DNA from: Agelaius tricolor
Taxonomy: Eukaryota; Chordata; Aves; Passeriformes; Icteridae
DNA length: 64,000 bases
Assembly (NCBI GenBank): GCA_023055355.1
Contig: JALJCS010000022.1
Location: 9,471,001-9,535,000 of the forward strand
Direction of reading: 5' to 3'
Position numbers and translations under genes: made by a program. Positions 49,517 to 61,500 of the stretch are shown here, one piece after another (the first letter of the stretch is position 1; the number at the start of each line of letters is the position of its first letter). The notes below the pieces were generated by a model. It was not told where the DNA came from. It did no database searches and saw only the letters and a program-made list of their open reading frames with translations.

Positions 49517-52500
49517 TTTATATATATATATATTATATATATATATAGTTACAGGTATCTAAAAATAAGAGAGTTATAGGTATCTAAATATAAGAGAGTT
49601 TTTTATATATATATATATAGTTTATATATATATAGTTTATATATAGATTTTATATATATATATATATAGTTACAGGTATCTAAAAATAAGAGAGAAAGAG
49701 AGAGAAATTGCTGTTAATCCTGCATTTTCACTAAAGCATGGAAGAAAAGGAAATATATGTGCCTATATTTTTAATCAATTTTTATAGGTACCAGCAATGG
49801 CTCTGTCCTGGTGTTTCACCTCACAAGTGGACTCCTTCACAAAGAGTTGAGCATCCATTCCTGTGAAGTCAAGTGAGTTTCATTTTCATCCCTGCTCTAA
49901 TCCTTCTAGGAAACCAATGCTGAAACACCTGAGTGATGTTACCCAGCAGTGTGGGTGTCTTGCCTTGCTGTTAATGAAATCAGGAAAATTGTTAATGAAA
50001 TTAGGGTAGAGTGCCTACCCTGCCTTTGCTGGGTGAGAGCTGTAACATCCTGACAGAACTGTAATGAAAATTACCCTGAAAGAAATACTGGAATTGCATC
50101 TGTGCCTGCTGATCTGGGATGCATATCAACTACTTCCAGCCTCTTCAGTGCACTGCAGGACAAAGTCTTTTTAGGACAAGAAACTTTATTTATTCTATAA
50201 CTATTGGGATTGAGTCCTTTGAAATAATGCTGGTTGGTATGTCAGGCTTTATTTACTTTGTCTTTGGGGCTGAAATTGCTGTTGAGAGTTTTAATCCTAA
50301 GGGAAGTAAAGATAATTTTTTAAAGACTGAAGAGAGGAATCAATATTTATCCATCCAGGGAAGGAGCAGAGTAAGTTTTAGAGCTTTTGTACTGTGTGTT
50401 TGTCTGCACACAATGGCAGAATTTTTGGATAACTGATGGCACAGATATTCAAGGTGCTGCTTGCTGGATAAATATTTCCAGGCAGATTTAAACATGAAAA
50501 TAAAATACTAATTTCTAGTACAAATATTAATAAAAAATTGTATCAGAATTGTGTTGTGAAGCCTTCCTCTGGTTAAGGTCTACATTTTACTGTGCATTCT
50601 GCAAAAAGTTAAGGAAAGTGCAGGTTGCTGAGCATAGACAGCTCTGAGAGTTCATTGTGGAAACCTGCTTGGAATCTACCACCAAAATGAGGAACTTTCT
50701 TTATGTTTGTGGTGTGATTACTTGGCCCTTTCTCTTCTAAACCATTTAAACCTCTTGGTTCCATACCATTAACTACACATGAAATTATTTTAATTTTACT
50801 TTCTGTTATGCAGCACAAGAGGAGAGTCCTTTTTTATGACAGCAATTATAGAACTCAGAATAAAAACCCGTATTTGCATTTAATGTGTCAAAAAAAAAGT
50901 AAAATGAAGAGGGAGAAAGAAATAAACACAATTTTGAAAAAAAAAAATAGCTTTGTGCATTACTAGAAGTATTGTTAGTTTGGGTTTTTCAATTTTGTAA
51001 AGGGTTTGCAACTTCTGAGCAATTGAAATTATATATTGCTTTTCTAGCAAATGCCCTCACCAGATCTTTTTAGAATTCCTAAAAATGTTTGTGAATTTTA
51101 TTTAGCCTTAAGCTGTTATCAGGGTACATCATTTAAATATTTGTTAGTTTCCTCTATTATCAGAATGATTTTCTACATAATTTTTACAAGTTCAAAGGAA
51201 TCCTTCAACCAATTTAGAGGAAGGCATGGAGGTTCTTTTTTTAAATTAATTTTCATGGAGTGCAAAAGTTCTTCTTTCACTGGGAATTGTTACTTTACCT
51301 CTAAAATGTGGATGGATTGAATAATGCCTCTGTTTCCATTTTATCTGAGAGAACACCTTCAGGGACCATCATTATTTTAGTATGTAATTGAGAATACCCT
51401 GAAATTGTAACTCAAGGCTAGCAGAGCTCAGTGCTCTTTATTTAGGAAGAGAATGTAATAAAAATCAGGCAATTTCCCTTTACAAAAACAAGTGTTCTGA
51501 ATTAATGCCACTGAGTTGTTTGGGTGTTAGCTACTATGATTTCTTTTTTTTTTTTTGAGATTAAAGTGTTCTACATATGTAGTCACATGCTGATTTATTT
51601 ATTTTATAGTTATTTTTGCTGATTTTTTTGTATGGTCAGTTTTTTGTTTGTTTTTATTTAAACTTTGTGCTGTGACTAAAAGGGGAAGAATTACCTTTCT
51701 GTCCTTCCTTTTAAGATATTTCATACTTGTGAGTAACCTTGAATATTAATTTTATTTATGGTTATTACTTAGCTTTCACTGTCTGTTTAGAATTATGGAA
51801 GTAAATACTTTTCTGTTGAGTTTAATCTTATTTTTATAAGAAGATGGAGTAAGAAGCAGCAGAAATGCTTAAAACACACAAAGAGGGAAAATCAACCAAG
51901 CCACTGCCAGGAGTGTAAGTGAGGGGGAAAATCAAGAAACAACCAAGTGTGATACCTGGGGACAGTAGGCAATACAGGAGATAATAAAACACCTTCAGTG
52001 CAGAGAAGAATATACTTGAGACATGCAAATAAACTGCCTGCAGTGCAGCTTTCAGTTCAGTGGCACATTTGCAGCTGTCAGTTCTGCTTTTGCTTATCCT
52101 GGTATTGAAATAGCTGAGACTGGAGCAGTGCTGCTCATTCTTTGTCACTGAAGCTCAGCAAGTTCAAGGCTGCAACAGCTTTTATTTTTAAAATTAAAAT
52201 CTTGCTGACTGTAACAAGAATGTCTATGGCCTGCAGGCACAACTTGAAAATTACTACATTACATCCAAATTTTAGCTGTTCAATTGAAGCTGTTTCAGCA
52301 TTTGAATTTCAGCTGACTGCTCTTTGCAAAACTGCTTTGCAAACATTCATCACCTCTTTAAAACAACTTCCCTTGAATAGAGAAATTAGAATGAAAAATA
52401 TCTACCACCACTTTGGGAGTACATATGGTTTAATTTCCCATTTTGCCTTTCTCTTTTTCTTAGAATCCCTAAATTTAAGTAGCAGCTGCCATGTCATAAA

Positions 52501-55500
52501 GTCACAACAATCTATTCCCAACTAGAAATGTAATTTGTGTTTTTATCCACTTCAGTGCACTTTGTGATTTGTTTGCATTGGAAACATTAATCAAGACAAC
52601 TGAGTCTGACTCCTGAAGTAACTGAGACAAGTTGAATGGATAGAAACTCTAAATATTGCATTTTAAAAGAGTGGATTCAGTCTGAGAAGTGGTTGACAGC
52701 TGAATGTAACCCTTAATTCTGATAGGCAAATATGATTTTATTAGGAAATGTTTGCTCTTTCAATAGGGAAGGCATTACTTGTTTCCATCATTAAAATTTG
52801 AAACACTGTCTTCAGATTCTCAATTTCTGTGTATGACAGTGACAAAAATTATGTTGTTTCAGGTGCAAGCAGTTAGCTGAGCTAAGGTTTCCTTTTGATT
52901 TCGAGTGTCTTGGGTTTCTGTGGATTTTTATAGGTATTGACAGATGGCCAGGCAGCAGCAGAGAAAAAGGACTTGCCCTGTTCAGTCTGAGCTGATGAAA
53001 GAAATGTAGAAAATGCTTCAGGTCTTTGCAGGAGAATGGTGAATAAGTACCAGCAATAACAATGCATTAGGAGTGGACTTTTCCCAAAGAACATAGCTGA
53101 GATAAATGGAAAAGTGTCAGAATTCACATTTCTTCCATTTCAGAAAGCTCCCTGGATTTATGACCTGTTGGAGACTTACAATGTCACCCATTACTGCACT
53201 TGTAGATTTCTATTCAATCATGCCTGAAATGTTTCAATTAATAATTGAATGCTTCTCATTTTGATTGAAATTAATGGTTGAACTTCCATAGGTCCTGCTG
53301 GGAAAAAAACTGGGTCCTAAATTTTTACCTTTTCTTGAGGATTTAGGAATAAAGCTTCCCATATTTTTAAAGCTTGAACTAAAATAATAAATATGGCCGT
53401 AAATTGTATGTGCAGAATATCATGGGAGTGCTTTTTGGTTTCACACATGTACATTGTATTTAGGAAATTCCTACTTAATGCAGTGTGAGTTGGATTTACT
53501 GACAGTAAATCATAAATATTGTTATTTATTTTTCTCATGCTGCACACACATTCTTCCAAAGCAGGCAGCTGATGAACAGAATACTTGTCCTGGGAACAGT
53601 TCTTAAGTAATCTGTGTTTGAAGGCTTTGAGGAAACCTTAAATCCTTTTATCTGTGTTAAAATGAAGTTGGGCACGTGTGTGTATTAAAGTTCAATTTTC
53701 TTTAGAAGAGCTCCTTGATTTATTTCACAGATAAAGCAATTTTTGCAGGCACCAAGTGTGTGTGGGAAATGGGGCTGGAGAAGGGTCTTGTTCAGGGATA
53801 GTCCCACCCAGTGCCACTTTCTGTCCCTTTTGCCCTGTGGTGTGTGTTAGGAATTGGCTGAGGGTCCATCTGTGCTGCCAAAATGTTCTGTTGAGTTCAA
53901 TTTTATTTATTTAATTTTTAAAGCTCTGGAACTTTACATCCTTGCAGCACTGCAACATGATTTGCTTGGGAGCTGCTTTGGTGTGATCTAAAAGAACAAA
54001 AATGAAAAAAAAAAAAACCTCAGGTTTTTGGTTCTTCTGTGAAATCTCTTCAGGGCCTCTCTTTGTATATCATCTTTATTTCTCCTCTCTCTGGACTGAA
54101 AGAAATAAGGCAACCCACACTGCCACCCACATGAATATTTTCCTGTGTGCTGGGAATTTGGAGTTGTTTGATAGCAACCCTGATTTGATCAGAGCAGGGC
54201 TTTTAATCCACTCTACTGCTGAGTATCTGTCAGGGCTTTTTGCAGAAGTTAACAGTGTTTCTAATGCATTTTTTATCTAACCAAAGTAGAGCTAATGCAG
54301 TCTGAAAAGAAAGCTGTTCTTAAATTTAATTCAGTAACTTATATTCACACCATAGTTGTTAATGTGTAGCTTCCTTTTATGTTTAAATATGATGTTTCCA
54401 GAAAATGGATGAAATTACATCTGTGCTGAGTTTTTAAGAATATATGTGAAAAAAATACTTCAGTTCAGGCTTCTAACCATTGAAATATTTTAGCTGATAT
54501 GCTCCATGTATTTCCTTCTGCTCACAGGGGAATTGAGTGGATCAGCTTGACTGGCTTCATTTCCTTTGCCACATCAACACCCAACAATCTGGGACTGGTC
54601 AGGAATGAGCTGCAGCTGGTGGACCTTCCAACAGGTTTGTGTTTCCTGGGAAATCTGCTCCAGGAGCTGACAGATTTGCTGGGGACTGACAAGTTCTATT
54701 TCTTTTAATTCTTTCTCTTGTCGTGACAAAATAAAATAATAAAGGAGCTTTAACTTTTCCTGCTCTTCTTTGTGAAGCCACAAGATGTGTTTTGTCTGGT
54801 GCTCTACAGACAGACTTGAAGCATCACCTTTGCAAAAACATCTTGTTTTTGCAAAGGTGATTAAAAGAACAATAAGTGTCAGCAGAGGGTTTAGGAGCAG
54901 CCACATGGGGTATTAGTGGTGGATTTGTTTCACAAACTCTACATATTTCCATATTTCCAAATGTGTTTTGTCAAATTTAAAGAATTTATTAAGAGAATAA
55001 TAAGTGTCAGCAAAGAGTTTAAGAGCAGCCACATGGGGTGTTAGTGGTGGATTTTGTTCACAAACTCTACATATTTCCATATTTCCAAATGTGTTTTGTC
55101 AAAGTCTGCACCCACTGTTTCATGTGCCCCTGAAATAGTGTCAAACCATTTGTTGTATTGCACATGGTCAGGATTTGAGTGTGAATGAGTGTAAAGGGGA
55201 TTTTAAACAATAAAAACTGGTACTTTTATAAAGAATTGGAAAGGTTAAAGAGAAAATAACTGTTAAAAGATACTGTTGATAGCAAAATTAACAGGTTACA
55301 ACTATTTTGGCCTCATAGTGGATGATAAATACATTTGTAATGAACTCAGTATTTGCACAAGAGGTATAACTGGGGAGATTACACAGCCCAGAACAGGAAG
55401 GACTTCAATAATTTTACATTATTTTTGAATGTGAAAACCTGGAGCCACTTAACTTCTAATTGAAGAGCCTCAATCTTGTAGCACATGGCTAATTCTGAAT

Positions 55501-58500
55501 TGGTTTATACAAAGTGACTTTTTAATTGGGTTTTTTTTTAACTTATGGAAAAACCTCAGTTGTTGTATTTCCAGGGTGCTGCACAGAGAGGCTATTCTGG
55601 TAGCATAATATTACTGTGAAGTTTTTTCATATAATGTCTTTTGTTCATCTGTTTAAAATCAAAACAGAAAAGATACTTGCACTGGGAAATTAATCTCATG
55701 TAAAATGGGAATCTGATTTTTCACTCAGCTTGTAAATTATAGGCAGAAGTCATTAAAGGTTCAGAATTTCTGCAGGCAACCAAGTTTTGAATAAATGTTA
55801 ATACATGAGACCTTAGCACTTGGTCTGCTTAAAAATGGTACATTTCCTCTTTTAAATCTTTCAAAAAAGGCACAGCAATTTAACTGTTTGATTTTTGCTT
55901 CTTCCCTCACTTAGGAGCCCAACTTCCTGCTTTAGGCTCAGGAAAACTGCTGATTCAGATTTACTTGACAAAATTCTCATGTATGTTTCTGAACAGAAAT
56001 ATGAAAGGAAATTGTTAAGATGCTGAAAATAGAGTAGAAAGAATTCCAGTAGCCTCTGACAGGAGAGCTCTAACTCATGTTCTTATAACTGGATTTATTC
56101 ATGTAGCTGGCTTAGGTAATTTAGCTGTGAGCTACAAGAGGAGCTAAAGTTTATAGCTTGAATTTTCTTTAAAGCTAAGGAGAATGAAACTTGCATAGAA
56201 GATGTTGTTTGTAGATCATGATTTATTTTGATAAATATATCTCTAACACCTATAATTCTGCAACACTTCCTACAAGTGGATGAAAATTTTCTTGGGGACG
56301 AAATTATAAATGCTTAAGATTTCTATTTTAGCTGGAAAGGAAGAGAGAATGGTTCTGATAAGTGTAGAATGTAGCTCAGCATGAAATTCTATCACACTCA
56401 GTTCATGGCAGAGTTAATTTCTCTTATCAAACTTGAAATCTATTCATGAATCTCCTCCTTTGGGAATGGAGAGAATCTCTCATTGACTTTGAGTGGAAAA
56501 TAATAACTCTTGGAACTCTATATTTATGTAATCCTGATGCATCCTTTTGAGTTGCTGTGCTCTGGAAGTGAGTCAGGAGTTAGATTTGACAGCAGAGTTG
56601 ACAATATATTTAATGTAAAGGTTTGACAGCAGAGTTTACAATATATTTAATGTAAAGATTTGACATCAGAGTTTACAATATATTTAATGTAAAGATTTGA
56701 CATCAGAGTTTACAATATATTTAATGTAAAGATTTGACATCAGAGTTTACAATATATTTAATGTAAACTTGGAGATTTTAATGCTGAACTCTGAAATGCA
56801 GTAAAATGAAACGCAGTAAAACTTTGACAATGGCAAGAGTCATTTAGAGATGACAGGTGATTTGGAGATGTTGTGGTTTGGTTAGTAGGCTGGTTCTGTT
56901 TACAACCAGAGCAGTTTCTGTTTAAATTTCTCAGTTTCTGTTTAGTTTGTTGACTGTTGCTGTTCTCCCCGTTCTGTGCTCCAGGCAGGAGCGTTGCGTT
57001 CCGCGGGGAGCGCGGCAATGACGAGCCAGCCATCGAGATGATCAAGGTGTCTCATTTGAAGTAAGTGCCTCAGCCTTGGGAGGTTCATAAATTTCACTGT
57101 GCTGCATGAAAATCCTCAGAATATCATAGATATTCCAGGAAAAAAAGCACTCCAGAGTGTATAGGAAAATATTCAACAGCATCAAGGGGAAAATGCTTCA
57201 GAATATTAATTCCAAGTGAAAAAGCTGTGATTGTTTCTGTGGTTGATTTTGTTCACTTTGAGATCCAAACACATTGCAAAAGCAGTAATTAATATTTTAT
57301 TTCTTACAGATACTGTGTTTACTGAACAGGCTTTTTGATAATATTAAGGAGAATAAAAGTCTTTTTTCAACTTTGATTCTGTTATGAGTTAATTCACTTT
57401 TCCATAACTTAAGCCTTACTTGAAACTAGGAAGTTTGGCATTAAAAATTATTCGTATTTATTTAGCTTTTATAAATATTTCACACCTTTGCAATAATTGT
57501 CTGCTGGAAAACCAGGTGTGAGATATAGTTGTTTGAAAAGTCAGCTGATAAATGACCAAATTGTTTCCTTTCAAGTCCTCATTATTTTGAGCTCAGGCCT
57601 GTGACAGGAGGTCCTGATCTTCATTGTATCAAAAATAATAATTGTAGTACTCTGGAAAATTACTTCACTTTCTTGTATAAATGAAATTAAAATAGTGTTG
57701 ATTTTAATAGGGCATGGTCTCTAAATCTTAAAAGTTTCTTCTTTATAGGGGAGGAAAAAAAAAATAATGTCTCTAGCTTGCACAGGAGTATTTTTGTGTG
57801 TAGGAGTTCCAGAGAGTCTGGAAGAGTTCAACCATATGATGTTCTTAATAATGCATTAAAAATTAAGAGCAGCCTTGGGCTTAGATGAAGAGGCTGGAGA
57901 GTGTTGAATGAGACAAGAAAGGAGGTTCACTTGCAGAGAGATGAATGCAGTGCCTGAGAGGACAAATTGCTGCATGCCCTCTGTATTTTCAAGTTAAATG
58001 TGAAAAGTGGTGGATGAAAGGTGTTTACACTCACCCAGCTCCACAGATGAGCAGTCTGAAGACATGGCTGAAAAGTGTTTTAGTGTGGGATGATTTAATG
58101 CTCATTTATCCTGAGATTGGGAAGTGGCATGCATCTGCAGGAGGGAAAACTCTGTCCAGCCTGCAGTCTCGTGTGTTTTTCTGGTATTTTGTGCCATCAA
58201 CTCAGGCTGAACATGGTGAGATCAGAGGTGCTGCTGCTGCTCTCTCTGAATTATCCCCCTGTCTCCTCCACAGTAATTGTGCAGAACCACCTGGCAGAAA
58301 TTTATAATTCTGTTAGCTTTGAGGGGAATTCTTTTTCAGACATTCTTTTGCTCCTCAGTAGCTCAAGGGAATCACAAGCTTCAGAGGGGGATTTGATTTG
58401 CTCTGCTAACTTGTAGTTTTTGAGGGTCTCCAGAGTGCTGCTGTGAGCAACACAGTGAAGTAAAATGCTCAAATGACTCTTGCTGGAGTAAATTCTCATT

Positions 58501-61500
58501 TGTTTCAGGCAGTACCTAGCTGTGGTATTTAAAGACAAACCACTGGAGATCTGGGATGTCAGAACTTGCACTCTGCTCAGAGAAATGTCTAAAAACTCCC
58601 CTACAGCCACTGCTTTGGTAAGGAATAAATTCTATTATCTTTTAATAAATATAACATTGAAATAGTATAAAATCTTTGAACAGTTTTGCAGAAAATGTTA
58701 CTGTAGCTGTAGCATATACATAGAACTGCTTTAACATTTCATCTGTCACCAAATGGAGGCAGGAAAAAAGGGGGTTCTGGTGAAGAAATCTGCTCTGTCT
58801 CTTGGGTAATGGAGGGAGGAACTGCAGAAAGCAATTTCCTTGGATGTCATTCTAAAGCCCCAGTACATTCAGAGAATAAACCTTTATCTTTTCCATTTTT
58901 CCTGGGCCATTTTCCACAGGAGTGGTCACCTTCCCATAACTTAAAGAGCCTGAGGAAGAAGCAGCTGGCAGCCAGGGAGGCCATGGCCCGGCAGACAGTG
59001 GCATCAGACACTGAAGTCAGCAGTGTGGAATCCTCTGTGATCAGGTATCCCCCCTCCTGGTGGAGTCCTGGGCTACAGCAATTGTTGGTTTCCCACCATG
59101 TGCCATTCTTCTGATGAAAAGAATATTTTGGAACTGATTCTTGAGTACATAGCAAGCAAAACAACTCGATGGCCCTCCCTTTAGTTTTTGCATGTGGGAC
59201 TTGGCTGTACCCGTTACTCAGGTGTGTCCATGGCAGTCCATTGGTGACCTGGTTCTTCAAGTAAAACTCCTACTTGCCCTTGGACAAGTTACTTGCCTTT
59301 TCCACAAGAGTGGGAGTAAGAAATAGTTAACTGTTATATAAATTCTTTAAAAGAATATGTACTTTTTGTTTTGTGTTTTTTCTGTGCACTAGGTAGAATT
59401 TGTCTTGCAATTCTGATTTCAAGAAAGAAATAATTGTGTCTCATTATGTTCTTTTTAAAGTTTGTTGCAGGAAGCTGAAAGTAAATCAGAGCTGAGCCAG
59501 AACATCTCTGCCAGGGAGCACTTTGTGTTTACAGGTGCTGATGGGCAGGTTTATCATCTCACAGTAGAGGGAAACTCAGTAAAAGACAGTGCAAGAATTC
59601 CCCCAGATGTGAGTTCCAATTTTTCTATATCATTGATGCTTGAATTTTTTGATTAGCTTTGACTGCTAGAAAAAATCAAGAATAAGCTTTGTAGCAGCAA
59701 GTCAGTAATGTAGTACTTTGAAATCTGAAATGAATTCCTACATAAAAACTGATGGCAGTTCTGTTTTCACAGTCTTATAAATAATTTTTCCTGTTTTAAC
59801 TGAGTACAGTTTAGTCTATCATGGTATATAATATTTTTTTTAATGAGTACCAATGTTGAAATATTTATTCATATGTTTGAGTCTGTTAATCACAAGATAT
59901 TTTTCTGTTTCTTAAATATTTTCAGGGAAGTATGGGTAGCATTACTTGTATTGCCTGGAAAGGGGATATCCTGGTACTTGGAGATGTTGATGGAAACTTA
60001 AACTTCTGGGATTTGAAAGCTAGAGTATCCAGGTATGAATGCAAATTAAGTCTGTCAAACATGAGATGATGAGTATTAGAATGTGGAATGTTTTCATCCT
60101 TCCTCATTTTTGTTCTTTACTGTAGGGAAAAATGCAAATATTTTGGAATAAAAATTCAGAAAATGTCTACTGTGTCACAGTTCCCTACATTTAATCTCTT
60201 GTGTTTTCAGGAGAATTAACATTTAATCAAGGTTTCAAAACCAGCTAGATATCTTTTTTTACATTAAATCTGCAGTAGCTTCTGGTAAAACATTAAGTAT
60301 TGTAGTATTTATTCTGAGCTTTTCATCATTTTAGTTTAATAAATTCATAATCTGGACATCCATTTGTGTGTGCATCTATAGAGAGGTTGTTCTATTCAGT
60401 CTGTGCAATAGCAGGATCTGTAAAGTTCCTGGAAAGGATTCCATTTCCTACAATATTTGGTACAGAATGATGGATCCTAATCTTGTCTTTGCTCAGGGGG
60501 ATTCCTACTCACCGGAGCTGGGTGAAAAAAATACGGTTTGCCCCAGGGAAAGGAAACCAAAAACTCCTTGCAATGTACAATGATGGGGTAGAAATTTGGG
60601 ATTCCAAAGAGGTAAGTGGCTGTGGGTTTGATAGACTCTTCTCTTCAAAGCCCACACCTCAGCTCTGAAAATGAGGATGAGTGAGGGATTAAGTTTTACT
60701 GAGTCAGGATTTCTTGCTGGCACTTGTATGATAAACTCATATGGCTTCTTCAGAAGACTTTTACTCCCTATGAATTATCTTTGAGCTGCCATCAATGAGA
60801 AGTGTCTTCCACTCTCAAAGCTGACAGTGTCTGAGATCCTCTTTGTCATCCTTTGGTAATGGTTTTGAGGCAGACCTTGAAAATTTAAGAGGGACTCCCC
60901 AGTTTGAGACTTTAATCTGTGGACAGGAGATTGCTTTCACTGCAGGTTTTCTGTGTATGGTCAATAGATTTGTTAGGGAAAACCAGACACCTGTTTATTA
61001 ACTCTCTCTAGCTTCTCTTCTTACTCAGAAACTCTCTAGATATGTTCACAAACCTTCTAGGGTTTGCTTTTAGGTCTCTCAGGGGATTGTAGTACCATGG
61101 AGAAGGAAATACAATTGTACTGTTTTAACTTAGCCCCTGGAATAAGTTCAGGGTATCAGGGTATGGAAGAGGAATTTTAACTTTTTTCCTGTTTCCTTTG
61201 TAATGAGGACCAGCCCCAAACTCAGACCCTTAATTAGTGCAATATGAAACTCCACTGATGATAAGAATGGACAGCAGATATGAACAACTACTGTGAATTA
61301 CATAAGCAGAGTAGGATATTACCCAATGAGTCTCTCCTTGAAGCACATTTGAATAGTTTAGGTGCCACAAGATACTGTAGCTGTTCCTTCTTTTTTTTTT
61401 TAGGATAAAGGAGTTTCCTACATGAAAGCATTTAAAATTAAATTCACATTTTCAGTCAAAAATCTTTCCGAATATCTGTAGTAATACTTTATAGTCTCAG

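Larger units (their letters stand above)
54635..56984 (+). other. WDR11 intron 12 (2.35 kb) with palindrome, duplication and minisatellite
   Basis: Holds three separate repeat structures annotated individually: a fold-back at 54823-54861, a 125-bp tandem duplication at about 54862-55101 and a 37-bp minisatellite at 56583-56767. The remainder is unique AT-rich DNA with no gene. Confidence 0.85.

Noticed and set aside
52142..52525. 127-codon + strand frame in intron 11
   Set aside because: It sits inside an intron, has no similarity I recognise, and has composition typical of random AT-rich DNA.
56583..56767. Regularly spaced repeats resembling a CRISPR array
   Set aside because: The units are contiguous 37-bp tandem copies with no unique spacers in a vertebrate intron, so this is a minisatellite.
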